Shown: positions 49,501 to 61,500 of the stretch, in pieces
Layout: the number at the start of each line of letters is the position of its first letter
Position numbering within the stretch: the stretch's first letter is position 1
NCBI RefSeq assembly: GCF_029962835.1
Contig: NC_080582.1
Coordinates: 76,814,177-76,878,176 of the forward strand
Origin: Magnolia sinica
Lineage: Eukaryota > Streptophyta > Magnoliopsida > Magnoliales > Magnoliaceae
Length of the DNA: 64,000 nucleotides
Direction of reading: 5' to 3'
Notes under the pieces: model-generated
What the model saw: the letters and a program-made list of their open reading frames with translations, nothing else
Database searches by the model: none
Told to the model about the DNA's origin: nothing
Program-made: the position numbers and the translations under genes

Positions 49501-52500
49501 ATCCCATGATGGACTTTTCTTGACTGTTAGGCCCACTTTTTTTAACCAAAACTTGTCTTCTAGCTAGGAGGCCCTCCCTGGACGTCGTCATCGAGCCAGA
49601 TCGATGGTGGGGTCTTCCTCCTGCGTACGTACGTGCGTAGGGGTGGTGGTGTGCGGGCGTGCGTGTGCACAATGTCCTCATTACAATGTTACCTAAAACA
49701 TGAAATCTCCCATGTTTTCCGTTCCAGATTGAGCAATCCGGATTATGGGTCACATGCGATTCAGAACACTATTTTTAGCGACCCGAAATTATGGCTCTAT
49801 ATTCTATTACGAATAATTTAATGCAATTTATATTTACAATGTAGAGATTTATACTCTTTTATTTAGTTGTGATATGACAATAAGCAAGCAAGGTCTATAA
49901 TAATAATAGTCATAATTTCATTTATAAGTTACAATACGAGTTCCTATATAAAACTATATTGCATACACAACGTATGCATTGGAGTTACACATGAACCTAC
50001 CCCTAGCGTACCGTGTATTGGAGGAAGTAGAGTATCGCATACCTATTCCTATACCCACGTACACAAGGACCCATGATCTAGGTAAACTGCTATCCATGAT
50101 GAGATTATACAGAGATATCTTACTGAAGTAACTGAACGGCCCCTCATCCAAACAACAATGATGCAGGACAATTGACCACTTGCTCTAAAAGCTCGAACTG
50201 ATAGATAGTGGCGAATCAATCCCTTTATCTCATAGCCCAGGCCCCACATGTCATGGATTAGGACCTTGGCTGACCCCCCTTGTGGGCCCCACTTCACATG
50301 GGTTTTGCTTCACACGAGGCTCCTCACACGGGCCACCCACCCTGAGTGTGTCCCCACATCCCACAGGCTACCCCACTCGAGCCCAGTGTGAAAATGCCCT
50401 TTCATTAAACAAACTCTAAGATGTTGCATTACATCACTTAATGCTTGGATTGGATTGGATTGGGCTGTCAATGAGCCTGAGCTTGACCCGAGCCCAATCC
50501 AAGCCTTCTTAGTAAAGAGCATAAGCCCGATAGAAATTGCTCAGGCCCAAGCCCTACCCGTCATGCAATTTTTAGTCATAATCTTTAGCCATATATATTA
50601 GTCATAAAGTTATGTGATTAAGATACATAACTATCATCATGGCTTATATCCAGCCCGGCCAGTTCCAAATGGAGCCAATTACCCTTAATCGGGCTGATCT
50701 TTAGACTCAGCCCGACCCATCAGTCATAGGAGTCGAGGTCCGTTCCTGGCCCAAAGGCCCAATGGGCTGGCGCTATCTTTTGACACTTCTTCAACGTTCT
50801 CGGTCCTTGCTCACATGAGGATAAAGCTCTTAATAGTTCTCTGCAGCGCTGATAGTTTGTGTAATTTTGCATGTGCAATAAAGAACTGACAATATTTTAT
50901 GTTGTAGCGGGTAGTGTTTTTGTTGTTTCTGGTTTTATTTTGTAGCAGCAGCTTGCTGCGTCCTGTTTTCATGTATTGTTTATGTGTGATTTTGGCTGCC
51001 GGTCCGTTTTCTTGTATAAGCTTTCCTCCTATTCATTTGAATAAAGCTCTTCTGTTGTCCATAAAAGGAGAAAAAAGGTTAGTTAGACTCGGAGCTGCAT
51101 TATGGTCTAATGCTGCACCCTTTCAGGCCCTAGATACACTTGGCAGAACCAAATGGAGGGTGAATAGAAGAGTACTTGATGTGATAGACAGTCTTTGGGC
51201 TAAAGGAGGCTGTGTTGCAGGCCTGGTTGATTGCAAAGATGTAAGCCTCTCCCAAACTTGTAACTCTCAACAGACTAGTTTTCTGTGCATGAATTATTTA
51301 AGGGTGTATTTGGAAGTTACACACTTTTTAACAGCTTGTCGAAATCATAAGTATTCCCTTTCTTACCACTTGCTATTGGAGTTAGAAAAATTGGGAAAAT
51401 TTGATCCTTGATTACTGCAGTTATGTTTTCCATGCTGTCTGAAACACAAAGCTGATCAGTTGCTGTCGAGTTATGGAACCAATCTTGATTTGGTGATGCT
51501 TCCAAATGAGCCCTAATTTGTTGCGTGCATCATACATTATTTACTGAATTTTCACTTCCAATTGTCATGTAGATTCTGCTACCAGAGAAACCAGACTCAG
51601 AGGATGCAACGGAAATCCAAAAGTGGAGGTGGAGTGTCAGAAAAGCAAAAAAGTGCAATGCTGAGAGGCATGCTCAGCAATGTGATATAGAGCTCAAACT
51701 TTCTGTAAGACTTTCCACTGCCCCTGATCATAGAATGCACATTCTACTGTTTTGGTTTGCACCATTTTCTGTAATTCTTTCTAGACCAATGCAGAAGGGA
51801 CTCGCTCGAGTGCACTTGTGGCTCAAACATTGGGTCCCAATGTTGTTGCACACATATGCAAAATCTAATCCACTCACCGGGTCAGCCCCACCATGTAGGT
51901 GCCCTCTCAAAGGGACAGGTTCTCTCATCTGGTGGGCCACAGTCACATGGTTTTTTTTTTTTTGGGTTCATTTCTTCCGCACACATTTGGGCCACCTGAT
52001 AGGCAGACTGGGCTGATTTTCAGGCCAGGGCATCTAGATGCAGTTGCCAACCTGATCAGCAGATTGAATCTCAGGCAGGTGTGATGCAATGGCATTTGTG
52101 ACTTGTGAGCCATTAGTACACTTGCATGACTTCCATTAACAGGCTCCTTTCTGTGCCATTAATGCTAACAACACTCATTTGGAAGCAGGTAGCAAGAAAA
52201 ATGCAAGACGAGGAAGGATTTTACTATCCCCATAATCTAGATTTCCGTGGCCGTGCCTATCCCATGCACCCTCACTTAAATCATCTAAGTTCCGATCTTT
52301 GTCGAGGAGTTCTAGAATTCGCCGAAGGACGACCACTAGGAAAATCTGGGTTACGTTGGTTGAAGATACATTTAGCCAACCTGTATGCTGGGGGTGTTGA
52401 AAAGCTATCATATGATGGGCGTTTAATGTTCGTGGAGAATCATTTGCGCGATATATGCGATTCTGCTGAGCGACCTGTTGATGGAGAACGCTGGTGGTTA

Positions 52501-55500
52501 AATGCTGAAGATCCTTTCCAGTGTTTGGCAGCTTGCATGAATCTTTCTGAAGCCTTGAAGAGCTCATCACCACATTATGTAATCTCTCACCTGCCCGTTC
52601 ATCAGGTGACTGCTTCATCATAAGCCTTAGTTCATCGAAGTAAAGCAGTTTGCTAGCTCCACACTCACCCCTCCAAACTCACCACTGGTGCCAATCTGGC
52701 AATCGTGTGGGGCATTGCAGGGTGCATAAGGTGGCTTCCACTGTGAACCATATGCACAAAACAGGCTGCTCAACTCATCATGAGGGCCACACATGCACGT
52801 TAACTGTGGACCACTGGAAATCTTTCTCTAGATTGTCTACTTTTTTCTTTTAGGGGTGGCCCACATGATTAATGGGCCAGCATGATACTTGCATGTGGTG
52901 TTCTTCATGGTGGTTGCCAGTGCCACCTAATGCACTGCTTGTGTAACACACTTAACTGTGCAAGCAGGTGCATGTGGAGCTACTAACCTCTAAAATAGGG
53001 AATGATATAAACACAATTTGCGTGTTCCTTGCTAGAATATATTGCGTAGTGACTCTTTATAGAGAAGGCTACTTGGAAGTTGCCATTGCTTCTTGAGGAT
53101 GGTATTATATGAAGTCGTTATTGCTTCCATATATAAGAAACTAGGTGCATGTTTTGCCGTAAAACAACTATTTAAGGAAAAAGTTGCTTATAGATTGTTT
53201 AGCAGTGTATTATGTAAACCATTTCATAAAGCAATTTACTGGGAATAGATATCAAGAAACTGTAATTGTAGAGACTAAACGGATCCAGGAAAGAACAAAA
53301 ATATCTTTATGCTCCTGAGCATTTTTCATGGCTTAGTCATAGTGATGCATGGTTCATGATGCTCAATTAATGCCTCAAAAAAACCGTTTGCTGCTCTTAT
53401 ATCCATTATGTCCATAGAGAAACTGAGATTTATCTGGAAACCAGTTTGGCTGATGATTGATAATTAAAATTTTCTTGTCTTTTTCTTTTTCTTCGTATGG
53501 TTTAAAATTGTGATTGATAAGAAACATGTCTTGGCTTTAGTTCAAATAATTTCACGGAAGTGATTCAAGGAAAGAACTAAAGATTATCCACTGATATTCT
53601 CTTGGGTCTTGTGCATAGTGGATATAATCCTAAACCCTAAACTCAGCCCGTCTAACCCAGTCAACCCGGTCAGCCTAACCTGATGTAGGACAATTAACCA
53701 CTTGCTCTAAAAGCTCGAACTGTTAGAGTATGATGAATTAATCCCTTTATCTCATAGTCCAGGCCCCACATTGCATGGGTTAAGACCTTGGCCGAACCTC
53801 CTTCGTGGGCCCCAAATCACATGGGCCGCCCATCCCGAGTGTGTCCTCGCATCCCACGGGATACTCCACTCGAACTTGTTGTGAAATGCGCATTAATCAC
53901 CCTCGGTGAGGAGTCTCGAACATGAGACCTCCGTGGGCCGCACCCACCCCGACTATGCCCCTGCATCCCACAAGCGATCCCATTCGAGCCTGGTGTGAAA
54001 ATGCCCCTGCATTAATCACCCTCAGTGAGGAGTCTCGAACACGAGACCTCCTGCTCTGATACCAATTTGATGCAGGACAATTAACCACTTGCTCTAAAAG
54101 CTCGAACTGTTAGAGTATGACGAATTAATCCCTTTATTTCATAGCCCAGGCCCCACATCGCATGGGTTAGGACCTTGGCCGAACCCCCTTCGTGGGCCCC
54201 AAATCATATGGGCCGCCCACCCTGAGTGTGTCCCCGCATTTCACGGGCTACCCCACTCGAGCCTGGTGTGAAATGCGCATTAATCACCCCCGGTGAGGAG
54301 TCTCGAACATCAGACCTCTTCCGTAGGCTGCACCTATCTCGAGTGTGCCCCTGCATCTCACAAGCGACCCCACTCGAGCCCGGTGTGAAAATGCTCCTAC
54401 ATTATAACCCGAAACCCTAGGAACCCAAAACCCTGAAGCCTTAAGTCAGCTTGGTGAGTCAACTCACCTGGTTAGCTTACCCAATCCAACAACCCAGTCA
54501 ACTCACCTAGTTAAGCCCAAAACCAAGCCCAACCAGACGTGTTTTCTTCTAATTTTCCAACAGTCTGCACCATATGGCATAGCTGATTGAATAGTTGCCT
54601 TTTAAAATTTCCCTCAAGTTTCGAATGGCATGTGATGATCACAGAAGTCCAAAGTGACATTTCAACTTCGTCTACTTAGTTCTAATAAGTGTTCTTAGTA
54701 TCGATATCAACGGATGTATCGCATGCTTGGGATATGTAAACATATCGGGTATCAAATGGAAAATATCAGATGATTGTGTAATGTATCGTTGCTTTTGGTA
54801 GACATTGGGAAATTGATCAAATAATATTTCAATGAAACTTCTGGGGATGTTAAAAAAGACATCACTACACACTTAGAACTTAAAAGATTACAAAATCAAG
54901 TACACATAATCAAGTATAGGGTATTAAACTATGCGCTGTTAGATAGAAGTGATGCAACTGTATTAAAAATCAGTTCATAAAATAATAAATAAAGAAATTA
55001 CTATTATTTCTATAATTCACATCATATTAGCACATTCATTGTACTAAATATTGACACTAAATATGTCCTACAATATGTGGTGCATTTATTTGAAAATATA
55101 TTTTTAAATGATCTTTTATAAAAAAAAAATTAATTAAAAAAAATTGAAAATGAATAAACAAGTGTGGCTGATGCTAAGATCAGTATACACCCATAAATAC
55201 AAAATATTGGGCATACATCACATTTAGTCAATCTAGTTATTTTCAAATAAAATTATTTTTAATTAATTTTCAACATTTTTTAATGAAAAACATATTTTTA
55301 AAAAAATTCAAAAAGTTCTGTCAATTTGTAAATAAGTCTTGAAGCACTATAATATGATTTTGTCTAGGAAATTTTGGAAATCTCCAATTTCCTTCAATTT
55401 TCCCAAATTTGAAGATCGAAGGTCAAAACCTTGATTGAGCATGCACAATCATGTAAAATCATAAATTATGAACTTCATTCTACTGATTCTAAGGATTTTA

Positions 55501-58500
55501 AACAACAAAAAAAATTGGTTCAAATTCATAAAAGCTCACCAATTTGGGTTCCGACATTGCACACTCTCTGATCTTGATTGCCACCACCAAATCCCATTTC
55601 CTCTCCGAAAAATTGACAAGGAGTGGTCGAAATTTCTTAGGGATGTAATGAAAGCAAAAAAATTCTAGAAGAAATAAACTTTTTGGGATTTTGGCTATTT
55701 TTCCAATATTTTCGTTAAGGGGATGACTTACTTAAGGGGGCTTTTGGTGCATGGTATTGGATGGGATTAGGTGGGATGGAATTGCATTTAGTCCCGGGCC
55801 AATTCCACTCAATGTTAGCAAGTTGTGTAGGTCCCACCATGATGTGTGGGCTATATCCACACCATCCACCTATTTTTCGAGATCATTTTAGAGCATGGGC
55901 CAAAAAATCAGGTAGATCTAAAGCTCAAGTGGACCCCACCATAGAAAGCAGCGGGGATTGAATACCTCTGTTGAAAACTTCTTTGGGGCCACATGAGTTT
56001 TGGATCTACCTCATTTTTAGGCCCATGCCATAAAATGAGGTTACAAAACAGATATAACACGTGTTATTCTCAATAGTTTCAAAAGATGGTGGGTATATCC
56101 ATTTAATGTACCACCGTATTACAAATATAGCATGGAATTAAGCCTATCCCATGGTAACAGGGGACAATCCCTGCCATATGTAATAATTACGTTTTTGGAA
56201 TCCCATCCTACCTAATCCTTCCCAATACAATGCGCCAAACACCCCCTAAGGTATCGTTGATACGTTGCGATACATAAGTATATAGTGTGATAAATTACGA
56301 ATTTACGATACATAGCGATACATTGCGATGTATTGACCGATACTAGGGGAAGTTTCTGAACAAAAAGCCTAGTATCCTATCAGGATTGCACGGTGTCGAT
56401 AAAATTGTCTAATATTGCTGATACTGCAACGATTGGCTCTAACTGTGGTGGAAACATCCTAAAAATCAAACTTCCCATCCTTTAGAATAGTAGCGCCAAG
56501 GTAATTAAATAGATCGCTTTGGGGATTCTTTTTTTTTTTTTTTTTGAGACGATAAGAAAGCTTTTATTGAAAAAGGCCAAAAGGCAAAGCATACAAAAGA
56601 AACAAAATAAAGCTACAATGTACAACTCTAGCCAGCTAGCTAGGAAATGATCAGAAGCTAGAATATTTGCTGCTTGTGCCCATTCATTTACATCCCTTAT
56701 TACTTGATTAAACACTTCAAAGAACCATTCCCTTCGATTTTTAAAACAACGGTTATTTCTCTCCTACCAAATACTCCAAAGACCTGCTAACAATGTATTC
56801 TGTAACAGTAACGGTGGCTGTAACAGCCATCACTGTTACTTTTATGATACGAGTTGTAACAGCCATTACGGCTCCCGTAATGACCATTATGGTCTCTCTT
56901 TTTTATTGAACAAAAAACCTAAAAACCCGTATCGGCCCCATCAGGGACCATTACGGCCTTTACGAGGAGCGTAACGGGCAATTATGCTGGTTGTAATGGC
57001 CTTTATGGGTCATTTTTTCCGTAATGGCTACTATGGCCTTTACAATTGCGTAACGTGTAACAGTTGCCACCGTTACCGTTACGTAACGGCCTTTATGGCC
57101 CTGTAACGGCCATTACGGCACACCTTGCTTGCTAATAGGCACATATGCCATATTTGTTTCTTGATCTTGTTTTTTCCACCTCCATCCCGAACCAAAAAGA
57201 ATTGATTTATTGATATTGGAAAAACCCATGAAACTTTGAACAAATTTAGGAAATCAGACCTCAACTTTTATGCCAAAAAAGCTATGAATAAATAGGTGAT
57301 CAATCAACTCCTCATCGCTATAACATAAAAGAAGCATTTGGAATAATCATGCCCTACAATTGAAGATTATCAACTGTAAGTAGTCTTTTCCTCCCCACCA
57401 ACCATGTGAATGCCGCCACCTTGGATGGAGCACCATAATGCCAAACATTGGTTGTATGGCACTCGACTTGCCCAACTTCATTGCCATCTAGTCTTTTATA
57501 AAAGGATTGTACTGAGAGTTTCCCAAATTTGTTGATGACCCACACCAAAGTGTCTTCCTCTGATGTGACTGGGACATCTTGATAGAAAATCCAACAAACC
57601 ATATTAACTCATTCACGTCTTCATCGACCAAATTCCTTATACAAGGAGGAGCCAAATAACTTCTTCGCCGAGAATGGAGAAACACATATCAACCAAAATA
57701 TTTGTATCTGAGGTGAGACATGCTAGCTGAGGATATAATGAACTCAAATTTTGATTTCCATCCCACAAATCATCCCAAAATTGTATCTTCTTGTCATTTC
57801 CTAATGAGAACCCCACACATTCCCAAACTTTGTTTTTTAATAGATTCACTGATTTCCATAATGATTATGCCCTTTACAAGGAAGAAGCTTCTATCCATCT
57901 ACCTCCCTCCTTCACACCATATTTTCTACCCAACACTTCTCTCCATCAACGTTCGAAATATTGGTATTGCATTACGTATTGCGTCCTTGGGATACAGATA
58001 CATATCGGATATTGCATGGGATATATCGTATGTATTGGGTAATTTATCACACTTTTTGGGAAACATGGGGAAACATTGGGAAAATGGTTGAATTTTTCAA
58101 TGAAACTTTAGGATTTGCTAAAAAAAAAAAAAAAAAAAAACCCTTAATACACACTTTTAAATCATAACATCTCAAAAAAGAAGTGCACATAATAGGTTTC
58201 TTTGTATAGGGTCCTAAGTTATGCGCTATCTGACTGAACTAATGCAACCATATTCAAATTGAATGCATAACATTTAGAGTGTATGCGATGATCATTTCAT
58301 CAAACACTCCTAAATACTTCGAAATTAGTCTCAATAGATGGTTGAATGGAAATTTCAAAAAAATAATAATATTTTAATCATTTTTTTATTTATTAATCTT
58401 TAATTAAAAAATTATTTTTATTTTCCAAAAATCGACTTAACAAATCAATAGATCAGCCCTTATACATGCTTGATTTCATGTTTGGAGTGCAACATTGCAA

Positions 58501-61500
58501 GCAATTTGGGAGAAATTAGAAAAAAAAAATTTATTTTCTCCAAATTGGACCACCTACACTCAAATTTCAAAATTACAGTGTATGTGTTGATCATTTCATC
58601 AAATACTCCTAAATACTTTGAAATTAGTCTTAATTGATAGCTGGTTGAAGGAAAATTTCGAAAAAAAACATAAAAAACATGAAGAACCAATGGATATCGA
58701 AATCAAAGCTCTAATTCCATGTTTTTTCATGCAAAACATGAAGAACCAATAGATTTATAACCATTTGACACTAATTTAATATAATTTCAATAAAAAAAAG
58801 GATCGAAAATTGAAAATTTCACCGGATCAAACATATGGGATATATTGGCACTACCCGTGCGTTTCGTATCGCACAGGTGGGATACAAGATATATCATGGG
58901 ATATATTGGCCAATATCATCAATATTTAAAACATTGCTCTCCATAGACTTCCATCCTCAACCCCAAATCTCCACACTCATTTACCCAACAATGCCCTGTT
59001 CATGGTATCCAATTTGCGCAAACTCACTCCTCCCTAAGACATTGGTTTACACACTTCTTCCCATTTCACTAAATGGAATTTATGCTTTTCTTCCGATCAT
59101 AGCCATAGAAAATCCCATTTAATCTTTTCTAATTTGGCTTCAACGGAGTTTGGACATTTAAAAATAGACATGAAATAAATCAGAAGATTAGCCAACTGAC
59201 TTAATTAGAATCAACCTTCCACCCAAAGAAAGACACCTCCTCCTCCAAGATGATAATTTCCTTTCAAATCTTTCAATCACTTTATTCCATAAATACGTGG
59301 CTGGCTTCCCAATACATAATGGACGCCCTAAACTAGTGGAACACCTCTTCATCGACCAAATTGCGGCGTTGGGGGATCTCTTAATCATTGATTTTAACTA
59401 AATCCTTACCTCTGTAACTATTCTTATAAAGTTACATTCCAAATTCTCTGTTTTGGTTCTACTAGTTTGTAAGACTCTAGACTCCGGAGCCTTCCTCAAA
59501 ACCTCCAATTCAGCATTTGTGCTCTCTCTAGTCTTGTCAACCGGCACCACACCATCCACAAAAAAGCATATTTGAAGGACCTCATCTTGTAAACTGGCAG
59601 TTAATTCATCCATAGCAAGTGTGTATGTAGTCAGTAACATAATGATGGTTCTATAAACCTGATTGATTTTAGCAAACAACACAATAAAACAATTCTAAAA
59701 TCTTTGAACTGGCTGTAGGTCTTGGAATATGTAGTTTACTGTGTCTTGTACTGATATATAGTAATTTTATGGTACATGCACTTTAGTCTTGTTGGCATTC
59801 ATATGAACCCATATGAACTCGAGGAGCTTTAAAACTTTCATCTTTTGTGCACAGAACTTCGCAGGCTTCATCTTACCTATGCTTTCCTAGTGCCATTTAC
59901 CCTCTTATGCATTAGAGTTGATTAGGTTTCAAGCAATGGGTCTTGCTACTGTGGCAGATCCTGAAACTTGGCATCGTGCTTGTGTCATGAGTTAACTATC
60001 TCTATGAATCTATCATTTAATGTCTTGTTTAAACTATCATTAGTGAATCTAACTCATTACATATTTGTTATCTTCTGTTGGTGCTTTTCTTTTACCTCTT
60101 TAAACGTGCTTTAAATGGCATACTTAGCTCCCATATGAATTGTAGGAGATAATGCTAATGAAGGGTTTTCTCTCTTAGGATGGTTCATGCAATGGCTTGC
60201 AACACTATGCAGCACTGGGAAGAAACAGCGTACGTTGACCGTTTACTCTTTTTTATTACTTAATCTTTATATCTTGTCTTCCTTGTCTTCCATCATAGGC
60301 CTTGCCTTTCTTCTTTAAGTGCTTGAGATTGAAAAATATTCTTCCATATTTTGCACCTAAATACTGTCATCTAGTTAGCTAAAGCTTGAGTAAATTTATG
60401 GTTCTGTGTGCTCAACTTTCCGTGTTGTGGGTGTATATATATATATTAACAGTTGGAGGCAGCTGCTGTCAATTTAGTTGCCGGAGAAAAGCCTGCAGAT
60501 GTTTATTCAGGAATAGCTGCTAGGTATGGTAGTGCCTTCTTTGATTTAAACTTCTTTGTTGCAGACTTGCAGTATATATTCTCTATCTTTTATCAGGCAT
60601 GCACTTCTCCAGCTATAAAAATGGCATGTTGGGGTGTTCATTTGCTTATAAAAGGTGTTGTTTTTCTCTCGGAGTTCTCAAGTACTTACCATCATTTATA
60701 GGATGAATTATATGATTCCATGGTGTGGTGATTCAGATCATTGATCCTGACCCTTCTGTTCATGGCTTTCAAACAGATGGTTAAAGAAACAAATACAACA
60801 ACAGTCCGCATTCAACCAAAACTAGGTGAAAGATTGGATGGATAGGGTTTGGGAGATTTTTGGGGCATGTCCACCCACAATGGGGCTCATCATATAAATG
60901 TCCTCGATCACTGAACCATTGACCCCACTTGCACAAACTGAAACCCCAATGATGCTATTATAGTTTTTTCCCCTTGAAAGATGCTCAAACTATATCAAAA
61001 AGATGAAGGCAATGCCGTGTTAGGCTAGGGATCTTTCTTTGAAGTTCACCCATCAAAAATTGAAACCTAGACCTCACTAGTAAGGTATTATATCCTTGGG
61101 TTGATAATCATATATACCTCCATTCTTTCATCTGCTAGTAACCTGTCACTTATTTATTTATTTTTTTATGATATGCAGATGCATTTATTGATCATTTATC
61201 CTTCTGGTTTAATGGACAATTATTACCATTCTGTTTCTACTTCAATAGATTGAATGTGTGTCGTGAACATCAGTTTTCAAAGATGACACTATCATCTTTA
61301 CATGATGTGTTCTTAGAACATTAGTTTTTATCATATTCAACTGGGTTGTCAACAGGCCAGGTGTAGGGTTTGGCTTCAGGCTGGATTTTGAACTGTTTGG
61401 GACGGGCCTGTTCGAAATTTTGATTTTGTTTGGCCTGGGCCTGACCCATTGATGGCCCTATACTCAACTGTGTATTGGTGCTTTAGATTTGTGTCTCATG

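Larger units (their letters stand above)
42359..49683 (-). mobile_element. Complete, decayed Ty3/gypsy chromovirus in RpoTp intron 6
   Basis: Two 1,221-bp LTRs (42,359-43,579 and 48,463-49,683) surround a 4.9-kb internal region with a minus-strand gag-pol. A 5-bp TSD CAATG flanks it. Next to the 5' LTR is a primer-binding site; next to the 3' LTR the minus strand has a purine run AGGGAGAG. It lies antisense to the host gene inside a 9.8-kb intron. Over the first ~280 aligned LTR bases I count about 12 differences, all transitions, so the insertion is not recent and has mutated mainly in the manner expected of methylated DNA. Confidence 0.93.
56529..59400 (-). pseudogene. Decayed L1-type LINE in RpoTp intron 9
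   Basis: Read on the minus strand: the RT thumb region ([20 protein letters not shown], about 59,190-59,280), a stretch with [12 protein letters not shown] and MNRALLGK (about 58,940-59,100), the zinc-binding RT tail with [16 protein letters not shown] (about 57,370-57,450), LLAGLWSIW and [12 protein letters not shown] (about 56,670-56,790), and a poly-A tail (T run 56,529-56,545). The 5' part is missing. Two foreign segments interrupt it, at about 57,955-58,930 and 56,795-57,120. Several stops are present. Confidence 0.8.
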
